Assembly: GCA_020247545.1 (NCBI GenBank)
Contig: JADCIX010000036.1
Location: forward strand, 1-64,000
Source: Rhodocyclaceae bacterium
Lineage (GTDB): Bacteria; Pseudomonadota; Gammaproteobacteria; Burkholderiales; Usitatibacteraceae
DNA: 64,000 nt
Reading direction: 5' to 3'
Positions 1-8,545 of the stretch are shown here, piece after piece; the first letter of the stretch is position 1, and the number at the start of each line of letters is the position of its first letter. Position numbers and translations under genes: made by a program. The notes below the pieces were generated by a model that was not told where the DNA came from, did not search any database, and saw only the letters and a program-made list of their open reading frames with translations.

Positions 1-71
1 AATTCGAAGGCAAGAGCTATCGGCTAAAAGAAGCCGCCGCCCGCATTGCACAAAACCCGTCCGTCAACTAA
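1..71 (+). pseudogene. C-terminal end of an IstB-like ATPase (partial at window edge)
   Basis: Reading from base 3, the frame gives a short tail with a SYRLKEAAARI segment, then a TAA stop at 69-71. IstB helper ATPases of IS21-family elements commonly end in a similar ESYR(L/F)-type stretch, so this is probably the end of an istB gene that begins outside the window. It differs from the complete istB at 3717-4517, so it would belong to a different element. The match rests on about 20 residues, so confidence is limited. Confidence 0.45.
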
Positions 72-90
72 TAATCAACGCGTCCTGCCC

Positions 91-135
91 GGGGGAATTT
101 GGGCGGCCATAAGTGGGGGAATTTGAAGTGGCCAT
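91..135. repeat. Two direct subterminal repeats at the end of an IS21-like element
   Basis: Two near-copies of a 20-bp sequence of the form GGGGGAATTTG-N4-GGCCAT lie at 91-110 and 115-135, directly after the putative istB tail. IS21-family ends often carry several short repeats that bind IstA, so these are likely the right-end repeats of the element whose istB ends at base 71. The exact tip of that element cannot be fixed. From about 140 to 306 I see no gene, only sequence that may be the element's flank. Confidence 0.4.
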
Positions 136-306
136 CGGGGGTGCATCGGGGGTTGATCGCGAACAGGACATTGAACTCAAGTGCGGCGCATTGGATGGGT
201 TGCGGCGTATTGATGCCGAAATCGCGGCTTTGTACAATCTGCCAGCCTGAGCACTTCGATATTTTGCAAGCATCAACAAGGTAATTCGAGGGATACAGCT
301 TAACCC

Positions 307-1626
307 ATGGCCACCGCAACAAACGCACAACGCAAAGTCTTTGATATCAACATCGGTCGCTCGCTGTTGTTGGAGAGGTTAGCGTCCGGTTCGCAGCGTT
401 CTGCGCCAATTTCGCAGTGGGAGAGCCTAATCAGCAACATGCCCGGCTTTGCACAGGAAGAACGTGATCTTGTTAGTGTCGGCATCCTCAACGCGGGCAG
501 CGATGCGGGTGCGCGCTATAAAGTCGAATCGATCTTGGCGCGTGGATACCGCGAGCTGCAGAGGTATGTTCCGGTTGTTAGTTCATATACGACAACGGAA
601 TTCAGGCCAACGGTTGGCGTCAAGGCCACTGTGGGAGAACTACCCAAAAGTGTTGAGTCCCGCGCGCGCCGATTTGTTGACGCCGCAAATGCCTGCTTCA
701 AGCACCCTTCGCTCGGTTACTGGGTGGTGAAGACAGGGTATGAGGATCTGGCTACGAGGGCACCGAATTGGATCGTCCTCGATAACAAGGGGCGGCTGTT
801 GACTGACCCCGCAAACGATCGGGCTTGGTTCCAAAGCGATGTCAAGGCGCTAGACGTGATGCATATTGCGATCCGGCATCGCTTTAAGAACTATGGGGGT
901 GAGCGCGCCTTCTTGCGGTTTGATCGATACACAATGCCTGCCGGCAGTAACCATCGCGAGTGGTTAGTGCAAATACCAGATTGGCGGCACCACTTCGCAA
1001 GCGAGCACTTCCGCGTAGACAATCTACTTGTCCATATCCGCACAACAGAGCGGAAGACTGTGTCTGGTGAACAAATCTTGTTTGTCGAAGAGATTCAAAG
1101 TGATTGGCACGCCGAAGTGCGCCGCGCCAAGGCAAGTGCGCCGTCAGATGCCAGGAGTCGACGGGCGCCAATTCATGTCCCGCCTTTCAAAAATACGTGG
1201 CATGAACTCGGTGTGAAGGTTGCGTTATCCATCGCGTCCAAGCAAGGCTTCACGAAGGTGGGATTTACCAATGCTCGTGCACAGACCGATCGCTGGGGAA
1301 ATCTTGAAGGGCTCAGAAGGCTCTATGACCAAAGTATTCCCAAAACGCTTGATACGGTTGCCAAGAAGTACGGCTGCGCGCTCGGGTGGGATGGCATCAT
1401 TACGCGGCAACGTAATGTTGAGATTAGACCGGTCGGGGATGGTGAATGGATCGTCAGGGGGCGGCGAACGGATGACGTTACGCCGAGACTCCGACTCGAT
1501 TCCGTGGCGCAGTACTATGCGGACCAACGAAGCAAGGTCGTCAGTGAGCGGGTGCGAGTCCTATCGATCAGCGATTCGTTAGAGGCCATCCTAAGCGCGG
1601 ATGCATTGCCCATATTTGGGTGGTGA
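307..1626 (+). CDS. Stand-alone protein resembling phage/plasmid polyvalent-protein (LPD-like) domains
   Basis: A 439-residue protein starting at an ATG. I do not recognise a named family for its whole length. The middle carries an EEIQSDWH motif (about residues 260-267) followed by PPFKNTWHELGVKVALSIAS and a GFTNARAQTDRWG stretch. This order (FxEEIQSDWH...PFKxTWHELxxKxAL...TxxxQxDR) is the kind seen in large polyvalent proteins of phages and conjugative elements, which are injected with element DNA. Here it is a small free-standing protein rather than one module of a giant polypeptide. No signal peptide or membrane segment is visible. It lies between two IS21-type elements in a decayed island, which fits transfer. 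Its activity is unknown. Confidence 0.6.
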   Translation: MATATNAQRKVFDINIGRSLLLERLASGSQRSAPISQWESLISNMPGFAQEERDLVSVGILNAGSDAGARYKVESILARGYRELQRYVPVVSSYTTTEFRPTVGVKATVGELPKSVESRARRFVDAANACFKHPSLGYWVVKTGYEDLATRAPNWIVLDNKGRLLTDPANDRAWFQSDVKALDVMHIAIRHRFKNYGGERAFLRFDRYTMPAGSNHREWLVQIPDWRHHFASEHFRVDNLLVHIRTTERKTVSGEQILFVEEIQSDWHAEVRRAKASAPSDARSRRAPIHVPPFKNTWHELGVKVALSIASKQGFTKVGFTNARAQTDRWGNLEGLRRLYDQSIPKTLDTVAKKYGCALGWDGIITRQRNVEIRPVGDGEWIVRGRRTDDVTPRLRLDSVAQYYADQRSKVVSERVRVLSISDSLEAILSADALPIFGW

Positions 1627-1696
1627 TCGATGATGCAGGTATGGTGCAGTTAGTTGGGGAAACGCCAAGATAGGCCTTGTGATACGGAACCCGACG

Positions 1697-2066
1697 TTAC
1701 ATGCTCCATCCCTCAGCATGGCGATCCCAATCCAATCGGCCCAATGCGGCGAGTACTCCCGGATCAGCTGGGATACCAAAATGACCCTGCCACCAGATCA
1801 CTAGTACCGACGAACGGTCATCATAAGTCCCTTCGCGTGGACGAGATTCAAAAACGCCAAAGGAAGTCACGACCGGAAGGTAGGCCCACGGCCTAGGTTC
1901 TACCGACCTTCCGGGAGACAAGTGACTTGGACGCACTATCCTTGTACCTCGCACGATGATTGCGGGCACAATCGCGGGCTTCGTGTGAAACCCCTTATCC
2001 CGCTCACTTGCTACTTCAAGCGCGTGTGTCACAACTGCCTCTGGATCGTAAGGAAGGCCGCAGAGC
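1697..2066 (-). pseudogene. Remnant of an unknown gene cut by the IS21 element
   Basis: On the minus strand an open frame runs out of the IS left end and continues for about 120 residues before its stop. The flank-encoded part is protein-like, with a PWAYLPVVTSFGVFESRP stretch and a conserved-looking ending rich in Trp and acidic residues (SVLVIWWQGHFGIP). The first 20 or so codons of the open frame come from the IS end, so the original start is missing. The other IS flank does not contain the matching 5' part; it holds an integrase fragment instead. This is therefore probably a gene fragment left after rearrangement. Function unknown. Confidence 0.4.
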
Positions 2067-2094
2067 TGTTGAATTGCACTGAATTTTGACCCAC
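2067..2094 (+). repeat. IS21 left terminal inverted repeat
   Basis: The 28 bases from TGTTGAATTGCA to GACCCAC match the right end (4558-4585, reversed) at about 24 of 28 positions. A weaker second copy of the inner box follows at about 2108-2130. Multiple terminal boxes of this kind are typical binding sites for the IS21 transposase IstA. Confidence 0.8.
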
Positions 2095-2173
2095 TTAGGG
2101 AAGTGATTTGCATTAGAAATTGATCCACGTCTAACCACTATCCTGCTTATTTTTTGAGCAGGAGCATGAAGGA

Positions 2174-3727
2174 GTGATTGACGTGGCAATGTTGAGCTTA
2201 ATTCGGCGCCTGCACATGCGCGAAGGTGTTTCGCTTCGCGGTATTGCAAGACGCACGGGAGTCTCCCGAAACACTATCAAGAAGTATTTGGTCGGCCAAG
2301 TGGTCGTGCCGCGCTATAAACCTCGGCCAGCTCGGTCAAAGCTGGCCCCCTACGCCGAACAGCTTATCGTCCGGCTCAAGACTGCTGCCAAGGCATCACG
2401 CAAACAGCGCAAGAGCTTGAAGCAGATGTACCGCGAGCTGACGGGCCTGGGATATGAAGGCTCCTACGACCGCGTCGCTTGCTTTGCCAAACGCTGGCGC
2501 GAGCAGCAAATCGAGACAGCCAGAACCACCGGACGCGGCACCTTTGTGCCGCTCACCTTCGCTCCCGGCGAAGCCTTCCAGTTTGACTGGTCAGAAGACT
2601 GGGCTGTCATCGCCGGTGAGCGCACCAAACTCCAAGTGGCGCACTTCAAACTCGCCCACAGTCGCGCCTTCATGCTGCGCGCCTATCTTCTCCAGACCCA
2701 TGAAATGCTCTTCGATGCTCACCACCATTGCTTGACCGCACTAGGCGGCGTGGCCCGCCGCGGCATCTACGACAACATGAAGACTGCCGTCGACAAGATT
2801 GGCGTCGGTAAAGCACGCGACGTCAACGCACGCTTCGCCGCCATGGTCAGCCACTACGTCTTTCAGGCAGAGTTCTGTAACCCGGCCTCCGGCTGGGAGA
2901 AGGGCCAGGTCGAGAAGAATGTCCAAGATGCCAGGCATCGTATCTGGCATCAGGTCAATGACCGCAATACCCCAGCCTTTACATCCTTGGCGGCATTAAA
3001 TGATTGGCTCACCCAACGCTGCCAAACGCTATGGGCGGAGATCCGGCATCCCGAGCAGATCGACCGGACCATTGCCGAGACCTGGGAGGAGGAACGTAAA
3101 CACCTCATGGCCTTGCCGCCGGCATTCGATGGCTTCATCGAGCATATCAAGCGCGTGTCACCAACCTGCCTGATTCACTTGGAGCGCAACCGCTACAGCG
3201 TGCCGGCCAGCTTTGCCAACCGGCCGGTTAGTGTCAGGCTCTATGCCGACCGGATCGTGGTGGCCGCTGAGGGCAATATCATCGCCGAGCATCAGCGCCT
3301 GATCAACCGCGACCACAATGCTGGCCACACCGTCTACGACTGGCGGCACTACTTGGCGGTGTTGCAACGTAAACCCGGCGCCATTCGCAACGGCGCGCCA
3401 TTCTCCACCTTGCCGGAGGGTTTCAAGCAACTGCAGACGGTATTGATGAAGCGCCCAGGGGGCGACCGCGAAATGGTCGATATCTTGGCGTTGGTGCTGC
3501 ACCACGACGAGTCCGCCGTCTTGTGCGCGGTCGAGCTTGCCCTTGAATCGGGGGCGGCGTCAAAACAGCACATCCTGAACATCCTAAGTCGACTGGTCGA
3601 AGGCAGTGCGCCACAGCCGATCGCCACCCCCGCGCCGCTCTCATTGAAGGTTGAACCCGAGGCGAACGTGACCCGCTACGACACGCTCAGGCCGGCGGCC
3701 CAATCGGGAGGCCGTTATGCAGCCTGA
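2174..3727 (+). CDS. istA: IS21-family transposase IstA
   Basis: A 517-residue DDE transposase starting at GTG 2174 behind an AAGGAG-like site. The N-terminus has a helix-turn-helix ([22 protein letters not shown]) for binding the element ends. The catalytic core is visible as FQFDWSED (first Asp), [12 protein letters not shown] (second Asp) and [11 protein letters not shown] (catalytic Glu). The C-terminal part resembles the usual Mu-type barrel of IstA. The frame is intact, so it may be active. It overlaps istB by 11 bases, which suggests translational coupling. Confidence 0.95.
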   Translation: MIDVAMLSLIRRLHMREGVSLRGIARRTGVSRNTIKKYLVGQVVVPRYKPRPARSKLAPYAEQLIVRLKTAAKASRKQRKSLKQMYRELTGLGYEGSYDRVACFAKRWREQQIETARTTGRGTFVPLTFAPGEAFQFDWSEDWAVIAGERTKLQVAHFKLAHSRAFMLRAYLLQTHEMLFDAHHHCLTALGGVARRGIYDNMKTAVDKIGVGKARDVNARFAAMVSHYVFQAEFCNPASGWEKGQVEKNVQDARHRIWHQVNDRNTPAFTSLAALNDWLTQRCQTLWAEIRHPEQIDRTIAETWEEERKHLMALPPAFDGFIEHIKRVSPTCLIHLERNRYSVPASFANRPVSVRLYADRIVVAAEGNIIAEHQRLINRDHNAGHTVYDWRHYLAVLQRKPGAIRNGAPFSTLPEGFKQLQTVLMKRPGGDREMVDILALVLHHDESAVLCAVELALESGAASKQHILNILSRLVEGSAPQPIATPAPLSLKVEPEANVTRYDTLRPAAQSGGRYAA

Positions 3728-4517
3728 GGCGATGATCATGATGATGAAATCATTGAAGTTGACGGGAATGGCGCAAGCCGTTGCTGACTTGAACCAGCAA
3801 GGCTCTCCGGCCTATCAGGCCGCCTTACCCATTCTGAGTAACCTGTTGAAGGCGGAAGTCGCGGAGCGGGAGGTACGCTCGGTGGGCTATCAACTGAAGG
3901 TAGCGAAGTTCCCCGCCCATCGGGATCTGGCAGGCTTCGACTTTAGTCAGAGCCGAGTCGATGAAGGCTTGATCCGGCAATTACACAATGGCACCTTTAT
4001 CGACAGCGCGCATAACGTGGTGCTGGTGGGTGGCCCGGGAACCGGCAAGACGCATCTGGCGAGTGCGATCGGCGTGCAGGCGATCACCCATTTACATAAG
4101 CGGGTGCGCTACTTCTCGACCATTGAGTTGGTGAATTTGCTGGAGCAGGAGAAGGCGGCAGGCCGGTCGGGCCATCTGGCCTTCAGGTTGTTGTATGCCG
4201 ACCTCGTCATTCTCGATGAGTTGGGCTATCTGCCGTTTAGCCAATCGGGTGGTGCTTTGTTGTTTCACCTGATTAGTAAGCTCTATGAGCACACCAGCAT
4301 CATCATTACGACGAACTTGAGCTTCGGTGAGTGGCCATCTGTCTTCGGCGACGCCAAGATGACGACGGCGTTACTGGATCGGTTGACGCATCACTGCCAT
4401 ATTGTAGAAACTGGCAATGACTCCTACCGCTTCAAGAACCGAGACACCGAACCAAAACCCACTCAACGCATCAAGCGGGAAAGGAAATCCACAAAAATAT
4501 CCACAGAAGAAGCGTAA
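3717..4517 (+). CDS. istB: IS21-family helper ATPase IstB
   Basis: A 266-residue AAA+ protein related to DnaC. It has a Walker A motif GGPGTGKTH (about residues 103-111), a Walker [13 protein letters not shown], and a sensor-like IITTNLSF. IstB forms ATP-dependent assemblies on target DNA and stimulates IstA-mediated insertion. The length is normal for the family and no frameshift is visible. The start lies inside the end of istA. Confidence 0.95.
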   Translation: MQPEAMIMMMKSLKLTGMAQAVADLNQQGSPAYQAALPILSNLLKAEVAEREVRSVGYQLKVAKFPAHRDLAGFDFSQSRVDEGLIRQLHNGTFIDSAHNVVLVGGPGTGKTHLASAIGVQAITHLHKRVRYFSTIELVNLLEQEKAAGRSGHLAFRLLYADLVILDELGYLPFSQSGGALLFHLISKLYEHTSIIITTNLSFGEWPSVFGDAKMTTALLDRLTHHCHIVETGNDSYRFKNRDTEPKPTQRIKRERKSTKISTEEA

Positions 4518-4533
4518 ATTCGTACCAATTCAG

Positions 4534-4585
4534 GTGGGTCAAAATTCAATGCAATTGGTGGGTCAGATTTCGATGCAATTCAACA
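4534..4585 (-). repeat. IS21 right end with two terminal boxes
   Basis: Two consecutive boxes, 4534-4557 and 4558-4585, each begin GTGGGTCA and end near TGCAATT; the outer one ends in CAACA. The outer tip, read on the minus strand, is TGTTGA, which provides the in-frame stop codon for the truncated integrase. Confidence 0.8.
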
Positions 4586-5338
4586 GCCTGTGCGCATTCC
4601 GGTAAAAAATCGGACGGTGTAGTAAGTTCGAAAATCTTCTCGCACCGTGGAGAGAATCTTTGACACTTCTTCAATTGAGAAGGGACTAACGTCAGTCCGC
4701 TTGACGCGGAGCTGCTTGAGAGCGTCGAACGGGCTGTGAAAATCGTACCGCGATGCACCTTCATTCATGACCTGGCGAAACACGTTCATGATTCGGTTGA
4801 TACGGGAGTTGGAAATCACCGATGAAGTTCGTTCCGAAGGTATGTTCCCCAATGAAGCACGGTACGACAGTACATCCGCCTTTGAGATTTCCGCGATCGG
4901 TTTTTTTCCAAATACCGGGATCAGCCGTTTGTCGAGTACTTCTCGGACGCAAATTTGATAGGAGCGTCGCCACTCAATCTTCTTCTCGGCGTACCAAATC
5001 TCGGCAAATACGTTGAATGTCGGCGTTACCGGCGCATATAGACGTGAGGCGATTGCCGCATATTGTGGGGCGCTGATTGACGTTCGGGGACCTGGCTGCG
5101 ATCCCGCTGAAAAGCGGTGCGCTTGTTTGCTGTTCGGGAAAAACTCACCGTATCGAAACGTGCCAGCTTTGATTGCCGACTCGACGTTCTGAAGAAGCCT
5201 TTGGAGACGCTTTCGATTCAGTGGTGTGTCATCGAGCGCTGTTTGTTCTCGGCATCGCATGTTTTGATATCGAAAATCGATAAACAAGTAACCTGATTCC
5301 TTCCGGCAGCGAATACTACCCATGGCATACGCCTCCAT
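4586..5338 (-). pseudogene. int: Tyrosine integrase truncated by IS21 at its catalytic arginine box
   Basis: A 251-residue fragment of a phage/island-type tyrosine recombinase. The N-terminus (MGSIRCRKESGYLFIDFRYQ) is the arm-DNA-binding domain common in lambda-like integrases. A SAM-like core-binding domain follows at about residues 105-200. The catalytic domain stops at RFFTGMRTG, which is box I with the first catalytic Arg. The IS right end follows immediately, adding one Cys codon and a TGA. The remaining catalytic residues (HxxR, Tyr) are absent, so it must be inactive. The start may be ATG 5338 or ATG 5323; it overlaps the end of the upstream excisionase gene. It was probably the integrase of the island now beside tRNA-Arg. 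Confidence 0.88.
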
Positions 5339-5552
5339 TGGCCATCGGAATACCTAAGGTAGCGTTTGCAGACAGAGTCTTCATGTCTGCCTCGATTCGC
5401 TCCCAAATGTAGAGAATCTTTCGCCCGCCGAAGGGACGGATGTAGTGGACCCCTTCAATCAGGACGCTATCCTTCAATCGCTCCCGTATTGTTCGTTGGT
5501 CGTACTTGATAACCCCTGAAAGCTCAGCGGTCGTCATGTAAGTGAGTGACAT
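5316..5552 (-). CDS. Excisionase-like small DNA-binding protein
   Basis: A 78-residue protein with TAELSGVIKYDQRTIRERL and a GVHYIRPFGGRKILYIWERI segment. This layout (helix-turn-helix, then a wing and a short strand ending in an IxxW) is typical of phage and island excisionases of the Xis/AlpA-like winged-helix type. It precedes and overlaps the integrase by 23 bases, the usual xis-int arrangement. It would bend the att-site DNA to favour excision. With the integrase broken, it has no obvious partner here. Confidence 0.7.
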   Translation of the reverse strand: MSLTYMTTAELSGVIKYDQRTIRERLKDSVLIEGVHYIRPFGGRKILYIWERIEADMKTLSANATLGIPMANGGVCHG

Positions 5553-5593
5553 TTCATTCTCCTTGGCATAAAGTCATGGCGTCGATGCAAAAG

Positions 5594-5608
5594 GCATAGA
5601 AGCTATGC
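5594..5608. promoter_or_regulatory. Palindrome GCATAG-AAG-CTATGC in the divergent island promoter
   Basis: A perfect 6-bp inverted repeat with a 3-bp spacer, about 40 bases upstream of the excisionase-like start. It is a candidate operator for the neighbouring Cro/CI-type regulator or for another island protein. Confidence 0.5.
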
Positions 5609-5613
5609 AATTT

Positions 5614-5628
5614 GTCATCTTGAATGAC
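5614..5628. promoter_or_regulatory. Operator-like palindrome GTCAT-CTTGA-ATGAC (copy 1)
   Basis: A perfect 5-bp inverted repeat around CTTGA. An almost identical site lies 52 bases downstream at 5666, close to five helical turns away, so the two would face the same side of the DNA. This is what a dimeric repressor acting on both divergent promoters would need. Confidence 0.6.
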
Positions 5629-5665
5629 ATTCTGCACGAGAAAAATACATTGTCAATAGCTTTTT

Positions 5666-5680
5666 GTCATCTTGAATAAC
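5666..5680. promoter_or_regulatory. Operator-like palindrome GTCAT-CTTGA-ATAAC (copy 2)
   Basis: The second copy of the GTCATCTTGAAT site, with one mismatch in its right arm. It lies just upstream of the regulator gene starting at 5698. Further TTGTC half-sites surround it (about 5650 and 5684). Confidence 0.55.
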
Positions 5681-5697
5681 TTATTGTCGAGGATCTT

Positions 5698-5901
5698 GTG
5701 ATTCGCTGCCATCTGTCTCGCCTCATGGGCGAGCGAAAACTGAAGATTATTGAAGTGGCCCGTGAGACCGGACTCCATCGCAATACGATCACGCTCCTCT
5801 ACAACGAGACCGCTACGAGAGTTGATCTGGAGACGATTGATGCCCTTTGTCGATTCTTCGGATGCGAAATTGGGCAGCTATTCGAATTTATTGAAAAGTA
5901 G
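5698..5901 (+). CDS. Small Cro/CI-type transcriptional regulator
   Basis: A 67-residue helix-turn-helix protein, essentially one XRE domain: KIIEVARETGLHRNTITLLYN for helices 2-3, then DLETIDALCRFFGCEIGQLFEF. It begins at GTG 5698; a downstream ATG in MGERKL is possible but would remove helix 1. It is transcribed divergently from the xis-int pair across a 145-bp region with three palindromes. It probably represses the island excision genes and itself. Compact XRE proteins of this kind are common in integrative elements. Confidence 0.85.
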   Translation: MIRCHLSRLMGERKLKIIEVARETGLHRNTITLLYNETATRVDLETIDALCRFFGCEIGQLFEFIEK

Positions 5902-6012
5902 CGCCTGCTATGAACCCAGTTTGTCGGCCGAGCGGACGCGTAGGAGGCGGGGCGTCTGTCAATTCCAAATTTAGCCCTCAACAAATCTTCATACTTTCCG
6001 AGCGATAAGTTC

Positions 6013-6660
6013 ATGACAAACGCGCAAAACACGACGCCTGCCAAAACTTTTAAGTCTGAGTTTCTAGAGCACTACATGTCGGTTTCTGCGGGTGCACTTA
6101 GCAAGAAGGACGTAGATGCCTTAGTAATGCATCTACTAGATAAGTACGGATTCGAGAACGGCATTCCTCTTTCGAGCTATCCAAACCAAGAGGTTAGCGC
6201 CATTCTTCGGATCCCCGCCACAAAGGTGCGACAACTGCGGTACGAGGCGGGTCTCAAGTACGGCGGGCGGGTTGAGGATCAAGCCAAAGCAAAATTGCTT
6301 CTTGCACTTAGTCGATCCGTCCTTGAAGTGGAATCCAAGACTGTCTGTCTTGTGATCGAGGACTCCCTTGCAAAAAACTGGCTGCAAGGGCAACTCAAGA
6401 ACAACGGCCTAATCTTCGATCACTCGTTCAACACCGAGATCATCAAGGTCAAGTCCAAAGGACTCTTTGATGTCCTGGGGCAGGTGTTCGACAAGGAGCA
6501 AACTAAAGCCTTCCAGTCCGCGTTTGAGAAACTCATTGAGGAAAAGAAGGACGAAAAACTACGCGCAGGCTTTGCAAAACTTGCAGGGGCCTTCGCAAAG
6601 GGCGCTGCGAAGGCCGCGGGTGGCGCAGTGCTCGCAGGCTTTGGCAACGTCATGCGCTAA
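6013..6660 (+). CDS. Orphan island cargo protein of unknown function
   Basis: A 215-residue protein that I do not recognise. The N-terminal third (FLEHYMSVSAGALSKKDVDALVMHLL) is followed by VSAILRIPATKVRQLRYEAGL, which reads like a helix-turn-helix. The middle contains KTVCLVIEDSLAKNWLQGQL. The C-terminus, about residues 170-215, is Lys/Ala/Gly-rich and amphipathic (LAGAFAKGAAKAAGGAVLAGFG), like a helix that could touch membranes. It sits alone between the Cro/CI regulator and tRNA-Arg, the usual place for cargo or defence genes in an integrative island. Function unknown. Confidence 0.75.
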   Translation: MTNAQNTTPAKTFKSEFLEHYMSVSAGALSKKDVDALVMHLLDKYGFENGIPLSSYPNQEVSAILRIPATKVRQLRYEAGLKYGGRVEDQAKAKLLLALSRSVLEVESKTVCLVIEDSLAKNWLQGQLKNNGLIFDHSFNTEIIKVKSKGLFDVLGQVFDKEQTKAFQSAFEKLIEEKKDEKLRAGFAKLAGAFAKGAAKAAGGAVLAGFGNVMR

Positions 6661-6853
6661 CAAGTTATTCCAACGGACTCCTGCGAAAATCCGGGGAGGG
6701 TGGCGAGTTGAGCAGTTAATCGATGGGCGCGGGAGGCGGTCGTCGTTGCAACTTGCCATCAAAGTGCAAGTGCGCCGGCAGGGCTCAAGCAGGGCACAAT
6801 GTGGGCACTGTGCCCAACCCGGCAAGACGACACTTGCTAAGTCCTTGAATTCT

Positions 6854-6930
6854 TGGCGCGCCCGACACGATTCGAACGTGCGACTTCTACCTTCGGAGGG
6901 TAGCACTCTATCCATCTGAGCTACGGGCGC
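6854..6930 (-). tRNA. tRNA-Arg (anticodon CCG)
   Basis: On the minus strand the acceptor GCGCCCG pairs with CGGGCGC, followed by G and an encoded CCA. The D arm (GCTCAGATGGATAGAGT), an anticodon stem CTACC/GGTAG around CTCCGAA, and a T arm with GTTCGAATC are all present. The anticodon CCG reads CGG. Its 3' end faces the decayed island (1-6853), consistent with integration at the tRNA 3' end. No second copy of the tRNA tail is visible in the window. Confidence 0.95.
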
Positions 6931-7019
6931 TTAGGTTGAGTTTACCATTTTGCCTTGCGGGGATGCTCCATTTTCCCGCTATGAGTATCACAAAATCCTA
7001 AGCCCGATTTACCTCTCGA

Positions 7020-7048
7020 TTGAGTGAGGCTGTGCCGAAAGATATAAT
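7020..7048 (+). promoter_or_regulatory. Sigma-70-type promoter of the cytochrome c gene
   Basis: TTGAGT at 7020-7025 and a consensus TATAAT at 7043-7048 are separated by 17 bases. Transcription would start near 7055, leaving a leader of about 35 bases before the ATG at 7090. Confidence 0.7.
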
Positions 7049-7089
7049 GGCGCGCAGCAACTTATCTGAGCGCGACAACTGAGGCAACT

Positions 7090-7614
7090 ATGAGTGAGCA
7101 AGACCACGGCACAACTGAAGGCAACGCTAACCCGGTAGGGATGGCCATTGCCGTTTTTGTGGGCGCAATCGCCCTCGTCATCGGCATTATGTTGTTGGCG
7201 CAGTTTGCCATTGGCACAAGGCCTTTGGGTGCCGGGCTGGACAAAGCGGCGGCTGAAGCCGCCATCAAAGAGCGCATCAGTCCCGATGTGATCATCGCAA
7301 CCTCCTCCACGCCGCAAGCTGCCCCCGCTCCTGCTGCACCAGTCGCGGTGGTGAAGGTTGCTGCTAGTGGCGACAGCGTTTATAAAACAGCTTGCTCGGC
7401 CTGCCATACGGCAGGTGTGGCGGGTGCACCAAAGACGGGTGACAAGGCGGGATGGGCACCGCGTGTCGCACAGGGCAAAGACACCCTCTACAAACATGCG
7501 ATTGGTGGTTTCCAAGGCAAGATGGGTGTCATGCCTGCCAAGGGTGGCAACACTTCGCTGTCCGACGCAGACGTGAAGGCGGCGGTGGATTACATGCTCG
7601 CTGCGTTGAAGTGA
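7090..7614 (+). CDS. Membrane-anchored class I cytochrome c (c5-like)
   Basis: A 174-residue protein. An N-terminal transmembrane anchor (about residues 17-40, VGMAIAVFVGAIALVIGIML) leads into an Ala/Pro-rich linker. The C-terminal domain holds one CSACH haem-binding motif and a likely axial Met in GKMGVMPAKGG. This layout, anchor plus single c-type domain in the periplasm, is typical of the c5-like electron carriers of betaproteobacteria. It has its own strong-looking promoter and a terminator just after the gene, so it is probably monocistronic. The redox partner cannot be told from the neighbours. Confidence 0.9.
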   Translation: MSEQDHGTTEGNANPVGMAIAVFVGAIALVIGIMLLAQFAIGTRPLGAGLDKAAAEAAIKERISPDVIIATSSTPQAAPAPAAPVAVVKVAASGDSVYKTACSACHTAGVAGAPKTGDKAGWAPRVAQGKDTLYKHAIGGFQGKMGVMPAKGGNTSLSDADVKAAVDYMLAALK

Positions 7615-7636
7615 TCCTGGATGGAAAATAAAGAAG

Positions 7637-7662
7637 AAAGGGCGGAGCTTCCGCCCTTTTTT
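7637..7662 (+). terminator. Rho-independent terminator after the cytochrome c gene
   Basis: AAAGGGCGG and CCGCCCTTT form a perfect 9-bp stem around AGCTT, followed by a run of T. It ends 12 bases before the apaH start. Confidence 0.92.
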
Positions 7663-7673
7663 GTCGGTGCCGT

Positions 7674-8516
7674 ATGAGTACCTATGTCATCGGTGATCTG
7701 CAAGGTTGTTACCTGACCCTGCAAGCACTGTTGAAAAAAATTCGTTTTGATGCCCAGCGAGACCGGCTTTGGTTTGTTGGCGACTTGGTCAATCGCGGCA
7801 GTGGATCGCTCGAATGTCTGCGCTTTGTCAGGCAACTGGGTAGTGCGGCAACAGCGGTTTTGGGTAACCATGATCTACACCTGCTCGCAGTCGCCGAGGG
7901 GTTCGCCAAGCCCGGCAAACTCGATACGCTACGGCCGATCTTGGACGCAGCCGATTGCGCCGCATTGCTCGATTGGCTGCGCCACCGGCCACTGCTACAT
8001 ATCGACGGCAAATTTGCCATGGTGCACGCGGGGTTGATGCCGCAATGGAGCTGGGAAAAATCCAGCTCGCTGGCAAGGGAAGTGGCAGGCTTACTTCAAT
8101 CGCATCGTTATCGAGCGACACTTGCGGCGATGTATGGGGACAAGCCGAGCGGATGGAGCGACACACTCAAAGCGGACGAACGTAGCCGTTTTGTGATCAA
8201 CACCATGACACGAATGCGCACCCTCACGCCCACGGGTGAACATCAGCTCAAGTACAAGGCGGGGCTGGCGGAGATGCCTTCCAACCTGCGAGCCTGGTTT
8301 GATGTGCCGTCGGTGCGGCGTGCGGAGCGAACGCTGTTTTCCGGTCACTGGTCGGCGATCGGGTACGTTGAGCGGAGTCGAACCATCAATCTCGACACGG
8401 GGTGTATCTGGGGTGGGGAACTTACCGCCGTTCGATTGGAAGATCGCAAGCGGTTCCGGCAGCCTTCGGTTGAGCCCGATACAGGGTTGAATCCGCCGGA
8501 GCTATACGCCGATTGA
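7674..8516 (+). CDS. apaH: Symmetrical bis(5'-nucleosyl)-tetraphosphatase ApaH
   Basis: A 280-residue metallophosphatase that splits Ap4A into two ADP and can remove Np4-type caps from RNA. The metal-binding motifs appear in order: GDLQG (residues 7-11), GDLVNRG, GNHDLHLL and VHAGLMPQW, ending with the FSGHWSAIGY and LDTGCIWGG segments characteristic of ApaH. The length is normal. The ATG lies directly behind the preceding terminator, so apaH needs a promoter near or inside that terminator, or read-through. It converges with plsC. Confidence 0.95.
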   Translation: MSTYVIGDLQGCYLTLQALLKKIRFDAQRDRLWFVGDLVNRGSGSLECLRFVRQLGSAATAVLGNHDLHLLAVAEGFAKPGKLDTLRPILDAADCAALLDWLRHRPLLHIDGKFAMVHAGLMPQWSWEKSSSLAREVAGLLQSHRYRATLAAMYGDKPSGWSDTLKADERSRFVINTMTRMRTLTPTGEHQLKYKAGLAEMPSNLRAWFDVPSVRRAERTLFSGHWSAIGYVERSRTINLDTGCIWGGELTAVRLEDRKRFRQPSVEPDTGLNPPELYAD

Positions 8517-8545
8517 GGTGTGTTCTCGCACCCGGTGCGGCATGA

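Larger units (their letters stand above)
2067..4585 (+). mobile_element. Complete IS21-family insertion sequence
   Basis: A 2,519-bp element with istA and istB in the usual order and a short overlap. Its ends are related inverted repeats: the left end starts TGTTGAATTGCA and the right end finishes TGCAATTCAACA, each followed inward by a GTGGGTC/GACCCAC box. Both ends hold a second inner copy of the box. No 4-8 bp target duplication is visible: the left flank reads CAGAGC and the right flank GCCTGT. The two flanks encode unrelated broken genes, so the element probably took part in a deletion or in recombination between copies. Confidence 0.9.
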
